Assembly: GCA_916610825.1 (NCBI GenBank)
Contig: OU744450.1
Span: forward strand, 16,060,267 to 16,124,266
Length of the DNA: 64,000 nt
Reading direction: 5' to 3'
DNA from: Haliclystus octoradiatus
Lineage: Eukaryota > Cnidaria > Staurozoa > Stauromedusae > Haliclystidae
A program made the translations under genes and the position numbers. The notes beneath the pieces are model-generated. The model saw only the letters and a list, made by a program, of their open reading frames with translations, did not search any database and was not told where the DNA came from. This document shows positions 1-9,117 of the stretch, one piece after another (within the stretch, counting starts at the first letter, position 1; each line of letters begins with the position of its first letter).

Positions 1-13
1 TTTTGTAAAATTC

Positions 14-72
14 GAATTCCCTTGGGAATTAGGCATTGTTTTTGGTCATTTTGAGCTGTTTTTGTAAAAGTC
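14..72 (+). repeat. Representative 59-bp monomer
   Basis: Counted from the EcoRI anchor, this unit has 27 T, 12 A, 13 G and 7 C (34% G+C). Unit bases 2-17 form the inverted repeat AATTCCC-TT-GGGAATT. Bases 18-25 are AGGCATTG. T5, T4 and T5 runs sit at unit bases 26-30, 36-39 and 46-50, and an A4 run at 53-56 leads into TTC. The last four bases plus the next anchor make the 10-bp palindrome AATTCGAATT. Variants differ mainly at the AGG/AAG/GGG triplet after GGGAATT, at GAGCTG versus AAGCTG, and at the tail (AAAATTC, AAAAGTC, CAAAATTC). Confidence 0.95.
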
Positions 73-170
73 GAATTCCCTTGGGAATTAAGCATTGTTT
101 TTTCTCATTTTTCATTCCCAAGGGTACAAAGCATTGTTTTTGGTCATTTTAAGCTGTTTTTGTAAAATTC
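73..170 (+). repeat. Representative 98-bp fused variant unit
   Basis: This unit begins as an ordinary monomer through GCATTG and a T6 run, changes GGTCA to CTCA, then passes straight from a T5 run into a second core (CATTCCCAAGGG) and a second GCATTG segment before the normal tail. Its length equals two monomers (118 bp) minus 20 bp. The missing piece corresponds to GAGCTG, the second T5 run and the AAAATTC tail of the first monomer. The second core is CCCAAGGG, the reverse complement of the usual CCCTTGGG. The unit recurs roughly every 275-335 bp through the window, so on the order of two hundred copies are present. This copy carries GGGTAC where most have GGGAAC. Confidence 0.93.
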
Positions 171-288
171 GAATTCCCTTGGGAATTAAGCATTGTTTTT
201 GGTCATTTGAAGCTGTTTTTGTAAAATTCGAATTCCCTTGGGAATTGGGCATTGTTTTTGGTCATTTTGAGCTGTTTTTGTAAAAGTC

Positions 289-346
289 GAATTCCCTTGG
301 GAATTAGGCATTGTTTTTGGTCATTTTGAGCTGTTTTGTAAAATTC
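289..346 (+). repeat. Representative 58-bp unit (short T run)
   Basis: The second T run of this unit is one base shorter (GAGCTG-TTTT-GTAAAA), giving 58 bp. It normally sits just before a 98-bp unit and so marks the end of a super-unit. A different 58-bp class, for example at 445-502, has lost one G (TTTTTGTCATTTT in place of TTTTTGGTCATTTT) and normally sits just after a 98-bp unit. The fixed positions of the two classes show that the super-unit, not the monomer, is what has been amplified. Confidence 0.88.
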
Positions 347-678
347 GAATTCCCTTGGGAATTACGCATTGTTTTTTCTCATTTTTCATTCCCAAGCGAA
401 CAAAGCATTGTTTTTGGTCATTTTAAGCTGTTTTTGTAAAATTCGAATTCCCTTGGGAATTAAGCATTGTTTTTGTCATTTTGAGCTGTTTTTGTAAAAT
501 TCGAATCCCCTTGGGAATTAGGCATTGTTTTTGGTCATTTTGAGCTGTTTTTGTAAAATTCTAATTCCCTTGGGAATTGGGCATTGTTTTTGGTCATTTT
601 GAGCTGTTTTTGTAAAAGTCGAATTCCCTTGGGAATTAGGCATTGTTTTTGGTCATTTTGAGCTGTTTTGTAAAATTG
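347..678 (+). repeat. Super-unit B, 332 bp (98+58+59+59+58)
   Basis: This is the longer common super-unit: a 98-bp unit, a 58-bp TTTTTGTCATTTT unit, a 59-bp unit (here with GAATCCCC replacing the EcoRI site), a 59-bp unit starting TAATTCCC with GGGCATTG and the AAAAGTC tail, and a 58-bp unit. The next copy, 679-1009, is one base shorter in its last tail (GTAAATTGG). Runs of this super-unit dominate 9.0-9.6 kb, 13.7-14.7 kb, 15.7-16.4 kb, 18.2-18.95 kb, 28.3-32.6 kb and 36.4-37.9 kb. Confidence 0.85.
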
Positions 679-2119
679 GAATTCCCTTGGGAATTAAGCA
701 TTGTTTTTTCTCATTTTTCATTGCCAAGGGAACAAAGCATTGTTTTTGGTCATTTTAAGCTGTTTTTGTAAAATTCGAATTCCCTTGGGAATTAAGCATT
801 GTTTTTGTCATTTTGAGCTGTTTTTGTAAAATTCGAATTCCCTTGGGAATTAGGCATTGTTTTTGGTCATTTTGAGCTGTTTTTGTAAAATTCTAATTCC
901 CTTGGGAATTCGGCATTGTTTTTGGTCATTTTGAGCTGTTTTTGTAAAAGTCGAATTCCCTTGGGAATTAGGCATTGTTTTTGGTCATTTTGAGCTGTTT
1001 TGTAAATTGGAATTCCCTTGGGAATTAAGCATTGTTTTTTCTCATTTTTCATTCCCAAGGGAACAAAGCATTGTTTTTGGTGATTTTAAGCTGTTTTTGT
1101 AAAATTCGAATTCCCTTGGGAATTAAGCATTGTTTTTGTCATTTTGAGCTGTTTTTGTAAAATTCGAATTCTCTTGGGAATTAGGCATTGTTTTTGATCG
1201 CTTTAAGCTGTTTTTGCAAAATTCGAATTCCCTTGGGGATTAAGCATTGTTTTTTCTCATTTTTCATTCCCAAGGGAACAAAGCATTGTTTTTGGTCATT
1301 TTAAGCTGTTTTTGTAAAATTCGAATTCCCTTGGGAATTAAGCATTGTTTTTGGTCATTTGAAGCTGTTTTTGTAAAATTCGAATTCCCTTGGGAATTGG
1401 GCATAGTTTTTGGTCATTTTGAGCTGTTTTTGTAAAAGTCGAATTCCCTTGGGAATTAGGCATTGTTTTTGGTCATTTTGAGCTGTTTTTGTAAAATTCG
1501 AATTCCCTTGGGAATTAAGCATTGTTTTTTCTCATTTTTCATTCCCAAGGGAACAAAGCATTGTTTTTGGTCATTTTAAGCTGTTTTTGTAAAATTCAAA
1601 TTCCCTTGGGAATTAAGCATTGTTTTTGGTCATTTGAAGCTGTTTTTGTAAAATTCGAATTCCCTTGGGAATTGGGCATTGTTTTTGGTCATTTTGAGCT
1701 GTTTTTGTAAAAGTCGAATTCCCTTGGGAATTAGGCATTGTTTTTGGTCATTTTGAGCTGTTTTGTAAAATTCGAATTCCCTTGGGAATTAAGCATTGTT
1801 TTTTCTCATTTTTCATTCCCAAGGGAACAAAGCATTGTTTTTGGTCATTTTAAGCTGTTTTTGTAAAATTCGAATTCCCTTGGGAATTAAGCATTGTTTT
1901 TGTCATTTTGAGCTGTTTTTGTAAAATTCGAATTCCCTTGGGAATTAGGCATTGTTTTTGGTCATTTTGAGCTGTTTTTGTAAAATTCGAATTCCCTTGG
2001 GAATTAAGCATTGTTTTTGTCATTTTGAGCTGTTTTTGTAAAATTCGAATCCCCTTGGGAATTAGGCATTGTTTTTGGTCATTTTGAGCTGTTTTTGTAA
2101 AATTCTAATTCCCTTGGGA

Positions 2120-3228
2120 AGTAAGCATTGTTTTTGTCATTTTGAGCTGTTTTTGTAAAATTCGAATTCTCTTGGGAATTAGGCATTGTTTTTGATCGCT
2201 TTAAGCTGTTTTTGCAAAATTCGAATTCCCTTGGGAATTAAGCATTGTTTTTTCTCATTTTTCATTCCCAAGGGAACAAAGCATTGTTTTTGGTCATTTT
2301 AAGCTGTTTTTGTAAAATTCGAATTCCCTTGGGAATTAAGCATTGTTTTTGTCATTTTGAGCTGTTTTTATAAAATTCAAATTCCCTAGGGAATTGGGCA
2401 TTGTTTTTGGTCGTTTTGAGCTGTTTTTGTAAAATTCGAATTCCCTTGGGAATTAGGCATTGTTTTTGGTCATTTTGAGCTGTTTTTGTAAAATTCGAAT
2501 TCCCTTGGGAATTAAGCATTGTTTTTGTCATTTTGAGCTGTTTTTGTAAAATTCGAATTCTCTTGGGAATTAGGTATTGTTTTTGATCGGTTTAAGCTGT
2601 TTTTGTAAAATTCGAATTCCCTTGGGAATTGTTTTTGGTCATTTTGAGCTGTTTTTATAAAATTCAAATTTTCTTGGGAATTGGGCATTGTTTTTGGTCG
2701 TTTTAAGCTGTTTTTGTAAAATTCGAATTCCCTTGGGAATTAAGCATTGTTTTTGGTCATTTGAAGATGTTTTTGTAAAATTCGAATTCCCTTGGGAATT
2801 GGGCATTGTTTTTGGTCATTTTGAGCTGTTTTAGTAAAAGTCGAATTCCCTTGGGAATTAGGCATTGTTTTTGGTAATTTTGAGCTGTTTTGTAAAATTC
2901 GAATTCCCTTGGGAATTAAGCATTGTTTTTTCTCATTTTTCATTCCCAAGGGAACAAAGCATTGTTTTTGGTCATTTTAAGCTGTTTTTGTAAAATTCGA
3001 ATTCCCTTGGGAATTAAGCATTGTTTTTGTCATTTTGAGCTGTTTTTGTAAAATTCGAATTCCCTTGGGAATTGAGCATTGTTTTTGGTCATTTGAAGAT
3101 GTTTTTGTAAAATTCGAATTCCCTTGGGAATTGGGCATTGTTTTTGGTCATTTTGAGCTGTTTTTGTAAAAGTCGAATTCCCTTGGGAATTAGGCATTTT
3201 TTTTGGTCATTTTGAGCTGTTTTGTAAA
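2120..3228. repeat. Mixed monomer block between duplications
   Basis: This stretch holds only satellite units. It includes GATCGCTTTAAGCTG units with a GCAAAATTC tail (near 2190), one copy of the GATCGG / 52-bp / GGTCGTTTT series (near 2565-2720) and super-units of 98, 58 and 59 bp units. A unit near 3190 reads GGCATTTTTTTTGG, with a T in place of the usual G. Nothing other than satellite is present. Confidence 0.8.
2614..2665 (+). repeat. Representative 52-bp unit (7-bp deletion)
   Basis: The usual GGGAATT-AGGCATT-GTTTTT is reduced to GGGAATT-GTTTTT, a loss of 7 bp between two ATT triplets. Other copies include 4114-4165 and units near 5340, 6298, 10904, 13134, 15184, 33075, 41630, 43634, 47618, 49998, 51602, 53240, 54603, 55635, 57800, 59440, 60280 and 62080. 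The unit nearly always has the same neighbours: upstream a unit with TTGATCGGTTTAAGCTG, downstream one with GGTCGTTT and CTCTTTTTGTAAC. It is therefore a fixed member of one higher-order block rather than a repeatedly arising deletion. Confidence 0.88.
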
Positions 3229-4454
3229 ATTCGAATTCCCTTGGGAATTAAGCATTGTTTTTTCTCATTTTTCATTCCCAAGGGAACAAAGCATTGTTTT
3301 TGGTCATTTTAAGCTGTTTTTGTAAAATTCGAATTCCCTTGGGAATTAAGCATTGTTTTTGTCATTTTGAGCTGTTTTTGTAAAATTCGAATTCCCTTGG
3401 GAATTAGGCATTGTTTTTGGTCATTTTGAGCTGTTTTATTAAAATTCGAATTCCCTTGGGAATTGGGCATTGTTTTTGATCATTTTGAGAATTTTTTGTA
3501 AAATTCGAATTCCCTTTGGAATTAAGCATTGTTTTTTCTCATTTTTCATTCCCAAGGTAACAAAGCATTGTTTTTGGTCATTTTAAGCAGTTTTTGTAAA
3601 ATTCGAATTCCCTTGGGAATTAGGCATTGTTTTTGATCGTTTTGAGCTGTTATTGTAAAATTCGAATTTCCTTAGGAATTAGGCATTATTTTTGGACAAT
3701 TTAAGCTGTTTTTGTGAAATTCGAATTCCCTTCGGAATTAGGCATTGTAATTGGTCATTTTGGGCTGTTTTTGTAAAATTCGAATTCCCTTTGGAATTAG
3801 GCATTGTTTTTTCTCATTTTTCATTCCCAAGGGAATAAAGCATTGTTTTTGGTCATTTTAAGCTGTTTTTGTAAAATTCGAATTCCCTTAGGAATTAGGC
3901 ATTGTTTTTATCATTTTGAGCTGTTTTTGTAAAATTCGAATTCCCTTGGGAATTAGGCATTTTTTTTTGTCATTTTGAGCTGTTTTTAAAAAATTCGAAT
4001 TCCCTTGGGAATTAAGCATTGTTTTTGTCATATTGAGCTGTTTTTGTAAAATTCGAATTCTCTTGGGAATTAGGTATTGTTTTTGATCGGTTTAAGCTGT
4101 TTTTGTAAAATTTGAATTCCCTTGGGAATTGTTTTTGGTCATTTTTAGCTGTTTTTATAAAATTCAAATTCTCATGGGAATTGGGCATTGTTTTTGGTCG
4201 TTTCAAGCTCTTTTTGTAACAATCGAATTCCCTTGGGAATTGGGCATTGTTTTTGGTCATTTTGAGCTGTTTTTGTAAAATTCGAATTCCCTTTGGAATT
4301 AAGCATTGTTTTTGTCATTTTGAGCTGTTTTTGTAAAATTCGAATTCCCTTTGGAATTAAGCATTGTTTTTGTCATTTTGAGCTGTTTTTGTAAAATTCG
4401 AATTCTCTTGGGAATTAGGCATTGTTTTTGATCGCTTTAAGCTGTATTTGCAAA
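3229..4454. repeat. 1.23-kb higher-order repeat, copy 1
   Basis: Markers in this block recur about 1,227 bp to the right: CTGTTTTATTAAAATTC (3431 and 4657), CCCAAGGTAAC (near 3551 and 4777), and GTATTTGCAAAATTAG (near 4443 and 5670). It contains diverged monomers with CATTATTTTTGGACAATTT (near 3684), a GTGAAATTC tail, and CATTGTAATTGGTCATTTTGGG (near 3745), plus a 52-bp unit at 4114-4165. Compared with copy 2 it lacks a 59-bp unit seen near 4833 and has one extra unit near 3890-3950, so whole monomers have been gained and lost in register. Confidence 0.75.
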
Positions 4455-5681
4455 ATTAGAATTCCCTTGGGAATTAAGCATTGTTTTTTCTCATTTTTCA
4501 TTCCCAAGGGAACAAAGCATTGTTTTTGGTCATTTTAAGCTGTTTTTGTAAAATTCGAATTCCCTTGGGAATTAAGCATTGTTTTTGTCATTTTGAACTG
4601 TTTTTGTAAAATTCGAATTCCCTTGGGAATTAGGCATTGTTTTTGGTCATTTTGAGCTGTTTTATTAAAATTCGAATTCCCTTGGGAATTGGGCATTGTT
4701 TTTGATCATTTTGAGAATTTTTTGTAAAATTCGAATTCCCTTTGGAATGAAGCATTGTTTTTTCTCATTTTTCATTCCCAAGGTAACAAAGCATTGTTTT
4801 TGGTCATTTTAAGCAGTTTTTGTAAAATTCGAATTCCCTTGGAAATTGGGCATTGTTTTTGGTCATTTTGAGCTGTTTTTGTAAAAGTCGAATTCCCTTG
4901 GGAATTAGGCATTGTTTTTGATCGTTTTGAGCTGTTATTGTAAAATTCGAATTTCCTTAGGAATTAGGCATTATTTTTGGACAATTTAAGCTGTTTTTGT
5001 GAAATTCGAATTCCCTTCGGAATTAGGCATTGTAATTGGTCATTTTGGGCTGTTTTTGTAAAATTCGAATTCCCTTTGGAATTAGGCATTGTTTTTTCTC
5101 ATTTTTCATTCCCAAGGGAATAAAGCATTGTTTTTGGTCATTTTAAGCTGTTTTTGTAAAATTCGAATTCCCTTAGGAATTAGGCATTTTTTTTTGTCAT
5201 TTTGAGCTGTTTTTAAAAAATTCGAATTCCCTTGGGAATTAAGCATTGTTTTTGTCATTTTGAGCTGTTTTTGTAAAATTCGAATTCTCTTGGGAATTAG
5301 GTATTGTTTTTGATCGGTTTAAGCTGTTTTTGTAAAATTTGAATTCCCTTGGGAATTGTTTTTGGTCATTTTTAGCTGTTTTTATAAAATTCAAGTTCTC
5401 ATGGGAATTGGGCATTGTTTTTGGTCGTTTCAAGCTCTTTTTGTAACAATCGAATTCCCTTGGGAATTGGGCATTGTTTTTGGTCATTTTGAGCTGTTTT
5501 TGTAAAATTCGAATTCCCTTTGAAATTAAGCATTGTTTTTGTCATTTTGAGCTGTTTTTGTAAAATTCGAATTCCCTTTGGAATTAAGCATTGTTTTTGT
5601 CATTTTGAGCTGTTTTTGTAAAATTCGAATTCTCTTGGGAATTAGGCATTGTTTTTGATCGCTTTAAGCTGTATTTGCAAA
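4455..5681. repeat. 1.23-kb higher-order repeat, copy 2
   Basis: This is the tandem partner of 3229-4454, with the same marker order: CTGTTTTATT, CCCAAGGTAAC, GGACAATTT (near 4978), TGTAATTGGTC (near 5030), the 52-bp unit and GTATTTGC. It differs by an inserted 59-bp AAAAGTC unit near 4833, a missing unit near 5190, and scattered substitutions such as TTCAAGTTCTC near 5391 for TTCAAATTCTC in copy 1. Confidence 0.75.
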
Positions 5682-6998
5682 ATTAGAATTCCCTTGGGAA
5701 TTAAGCATTGTTTTTTCTCATTTTTCATTCCCAAGGGAACAAAGCATTGTTTTTGGTCATTTTAAGCTGTTTTTGTAAAATTTGAATTCTCTTGGGAATT
5801 AGGCATTGTTTTTGATCGTTTTGAGCTGTTATTGTAAAATTCGAATTTCCTTAGGTATTAGGCATTATTTTTGGACAATTTAAGCTGTTTTTGTGAAATT
5901 CGAATTCCCTTTGGAATTAGGCATTGTAATTGGTCATTTTGGGCTGTTTTTGTAAAATTCGAATTCCCTTTGGAATTAGGCATTGTTTTTTCTCATTTTT
6001 CATTCCCAAGGGAATAAAGCATTGTTTTTGGTCATTTTAAGCTGTTTTTGTAAAATTCGAATTCCCTTAGGAATTAGGCATTGTTTTTATCATTTTGAGC
6101 TGTTTTTGTAAAATTCGAATTCCCTTGGGAATTAGGCATTGTTTTTGGTCATTTAGAGCTGTTTTTGTAAAATTCGAATTCCCTTGGGAATTAAGCATTG
6201 TTTTTGTCATTTTGAGCTGTTTTTATAAAATTCGAATACTCTTGGGAATTAGGTATTGTTTTTGATCGGTTTAAGCTGTTTTTGTAAAATTCGAATTCCC
6301 TTGGGAATTGTTTTTGGTCATTTTGAGCTGTTTTTATAAAATTCAAATTTTCTTGGGAATTGGGCATTGTTTTTGGTCGTTTTAAGCTCTTTTTGTAACA
6401 TTCGAATTCCCTTGGGAATTGGGCATTGTTTTTGGTCATTTTGAGCTGTTTTTGTAAAATTCGAATTCCCTTGGGAATTAGGCATTGTTTTTGGTCATTT
6501 TGAGCTGTTTTTGTAAAATTCGAATTCCCTTGGGAATTAAGCATTGTTTTTTCTCATTTTTCATTCCCAAGGGTACAAAGCATTGTTTTTGGTCATTTTA
6601 AGCTGTTTTTGTAAAATTCGAATTCCCTTGGGAATTAAGCATTGTTTTTGTCATTTTGAGCTGTTTTTATAAAATTCAAATTCCCTTGGGAATTGGGCAT
6701 TGTTTTTGGTCGTTTTGAGCTGTTTTTGTAAAATTCGAATTCCCTTGGGAATTAGGCATTGTTTTTGGTCATTTTGAGCTGTTTTTGTAAAATTCGAATT
6801 CCCTTGGGAATTAAGCATTGTTTTTTCTCATTTTTCATTCCCAAAGGAACAAAGCATTGTTTTTGGTCATTTTAAGCTGTTTTTGTAAAATTCGAATTCC
6901 CTTGGGAATTAAGCATTGTTTTTGGTCATTTGAAGATGTTTTTGTAAAATTCGAATTCCCTTGGGAATTGGGCATTGTTTTTGGTCATTTTGAGCTGT
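5682..6998. repeat. Partial third copy of the 1.23-kb repeat and right-hand linker
   Basis: The diverged units reappear near 5863 (CATTATTTTTGGACAATTT) and near 5929 (TGTAATTGGTC), 894 bp after their positions in copy 2, so this copy has lost several monomers. The GATCGG / 52-bp / GGTCGTTTT series follows at about 6245-6410. From about 6480 the sequence returns to ordinary super-units, leading into the long-range duplicate that starts at 6999. Confidence 0.7.
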
Positions 6999-9117
6999 TT
7001 TTGTAAAATTCGAATTCCCTTGGGAATTAGGCATTGTTTTTGGTCATTTTGAGCTGTTTTTGTAAAAGTCGAATTCCCTTGGGAATTAAGCATTGTTTTT
7101 TCTCATTTTTCATTCCCAAGGGTACAAAGCATTGTTTTTGGTCATTTTAAGCTGTTTTTGTAAAATTCGAATTCCCTTGGGAATTAAGCATTGTTTTTGG
7201 TCATTTGAAGCTGTTTTTGTAAAATTCGAATTCCCTTGGGAATTGGGCATTGTTTTTGGTCATTTTGAGCTGTTTTTGTAAAAGTCGAATTCCCTTGGGA
7301 ATTAGGCATTGTTTTTGGTCATTTTGAGCTGTTTTGTAAAATTCGAATTCCCTTGGGAATTACGCATTGTTTTTTCTCATTTTTCATTCCCAAGCGAACA
7401 AAGCATTGTTTTTGGTCATTTTAAGCTGTTTTTGTAAAATTCGAATTCCCTTGGGAATTAAGCATTGTTTTTGTCATTTTGAGCTGTTTTTGTAAAATTC
7501 GAATCCCCTTGGGAATTAGGCATTGTTTTTGGTCATTTTGAGCTGTTTTTGTAAAATTCTAATTCCCTTGGGAATTGGGCATTGTTTTTGGTCATTTTGA
7601 GCTGTTTTTGTAAAAGTCGAATTCCCTTGGGAATTAGGCATTGTTTTTGGTCATTTTGAGCTGTTTTGTAAAATTGGAATTCCCTTGGGAATTAAGCATT
7701 GTTTTTTCTCATTTTTCATTGCCAAGGGAACAAAGCATTGTTTTTGGTCATTTTAAGCTGTTTTTGTAAAATTCGAATTCCCTTGGGAATTAAGCATTGT
7801 TTTTGTCATTTTGAGCTGTTTTTGTAAAATTCGAATTCCCTTGGGAATTAGGCATTGTTTTTGGTCATTTTGAGCTGTTTTTGTAAAATTCTAATTCCCT
7901 TGGGAATTCGGCATTGTTTTTGGTCATTTTGAGCTGTTTTTGTAAAAGTCGAATTCCCTTGGGAATTAGGCATTGTTTTTGGTCATTTTGAGCTGTTTTG
8001 TAAATTGGAATTCCCTTGGGAATTAAGCATTGTTTTTTCTCATTTTTCATTCCCAAGGGAACAAAGCATTGTTTTTGGTGATTTTAAGCTGTTTTTGTAA
8101 AATTCGAATTCCCTTGGGAATTAAGCATTGTTTTTGTCATTTTGAGCTGTTTTTGTAAAATTCGAATTCTCTTGGGAATTAGGCATTGTTTTTGATCGCT
8201 TTAAGCTGTTTTTGCAAAATTCGAATTCCCTTGGGGATTAAGCATTGTTTTTTCTCATTTTTCATTCCCAAGGGAACAAAGCATTGTTTTTGGTCATTTT
8301 AAGCTGTTTTTGTAAAATTCGAATTCCCTTGGGAATTAAGCATTGTTTTTGGTCATTTGAAGCTGTTTTTGTAAAATTCGAATTCCCTTGGGAATTGGGC
8401 ATAGTTTTTGGTCATTTTGAGCTGTTTTTGTAAAAGTCGAATTCCCTTGGGAATTAGGCATTGTTTTTGGTCATTTTGAGCTGTTTTTGTAAAATTCGAA
8501 TTCCCTTGGGAATTAAGCATTGTTTTTTCTCATTTTTCATTCCCAAGGGAACAAAGCATTGTTTTTGGTCATTTTAAGCTGTTTTTGTAAAATTCAAATT
8601 CCCTTGGGAATTAAGCATTGTTTTTGGTCATTTGAAGCTGTTTTTGTAAAATTCGAATTCCCTTGGGAATTGGGCATTGTTTTTGGTCATTTTGAGCTGT
8701 TTTTGTAAAAGTCGAATTCCCTTGGGAATTAGGCATTGTTTTTGGTCATTTTGAGCTGTTTTGTAAAATTCGAATTCCCTTGGGAATTAAGCATTGTTTT
8801 TTCTCATTTTTCATTCCCAAGGGAACAAAGCATTGTTTTTGGTCATTTTAAGCTGTTTTTGTAAAATTCGAATTCCCTTGGGAATTAAGCATTGTTTTTA
8901 TCATTTTGAGCTGTTTTTGTAAAATTCGAATTCCCTTGGGAATTAGGCATTGTTTTTGGTCATTTTGAGCTGTTTTTGTAAAATTCGAATTCCCTTGGGA
9001 ATTAAGCATTGTTTTTGTCATTTTGAGCTGTTTTTGTAAAATTCGAATCCCCTTGGGAATTAGGCATTGTTTTTGGTCATTTTGAGCTGTTTTTGTAAAA
9101 TTCTAATTCCCTTGGGA
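6999..9117. repeat. Long-range duplication, right copy (partner 1-2119)
   Basis: It is nearly identical to 1-2119 at a constant offset of 6,998 bp with no indel visible over about 2.1 kb, although this family gains and loses units readily. Constant offset and shared private variants point to a recent single event, or to homogenisation, rather than independent amplification. The copy ends near 9117. Confidence 0.85.

Larger units (their letters stand above)
73..346 (+). repeat. Super-unit A, 274 bp (98+59+59+58)
   Basis: This is the shorter common super-unit: a 98-bp fused unit, a 59-bp unit with GGTCATTTGAAGCTG, a 59-bp unit with GGGAATTGGGCATTG and the AAAAGTC tail, and a 58-bp unit. Close copies start near 1234, 1509, 8232, 15472, 18011, 21468, 33310, 38707 and 63187. 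Two copies in direct succession lie near 1234 and 1509, 275 bp apart. A recurring 62-codon open frame over this super-unit is a by-product of its sequence and not a gene. Confidence 0.85.
1..2119. repeat. Long-range duplication, left copy (partner 6999-9117)
   Basis: The segment repeats 6,998 bp downstream, and private variants coincide at that exact distance: GGGTAC near 131, GCGAAC near 396, CATTGCCAAGG near 720, CGGCATTG near 910, TTGGTGATTTT near 1080, GGGCATAG near 1400 and TTCAAATTCCC near 1597. One visible difference is a G in TTTTTGTCAT near 1899 that is A in the partner. Similarity is lost near 2119, where this copy reads GGGAAGTAAGC and the partner reads GGGAATTGGGC. The left end is outside the window. 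Confidence 0.85.

Noticed and set aside
15-43. Inverted repeat AATTCCC-TT-GGGAATT followed by a T run, resembling a bacterial intrinsic terminator
   Set aside because: The stem has a 2-base loop, the T run lies 9 bp downstream rather than next to the stem, and the element recurs in every monomer with no genes between.
72-88. CENP-B-box-like spacing of TTCG and GGG in units with the AAAATTC tail
   Set aside because: Aligned to the known box, the unit keeps TTCG but has C for the central A and TT for the CG before GG, so key positions are missing. A different binding protein is possible, but a CENP-B box cannot be claimed.
95-283. A 62-codon frame on the plus strand that recurs about thirty times with nearly the same sequence
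   Set aside because: The recurrence follows the 274-bp super-unit exactly. Its conservation equals that of the surrounding DNA, including third codon positions, and overlapping frames on the other strand are just as conserved. It would look like a hydrophobic peptide family only because the strand is T-rich.
499-508. ATTCGAATCC resembles a tRNA T-loop or Pol III B box (one mismatch to GTTCGAATCC)
   Set aside because: It appears only in the GAATCCCC variant of the monomer, has no A box at the proper distance and no tRNA fold around it. The likeness comes from a single T-to-C change in the EcoRI site.
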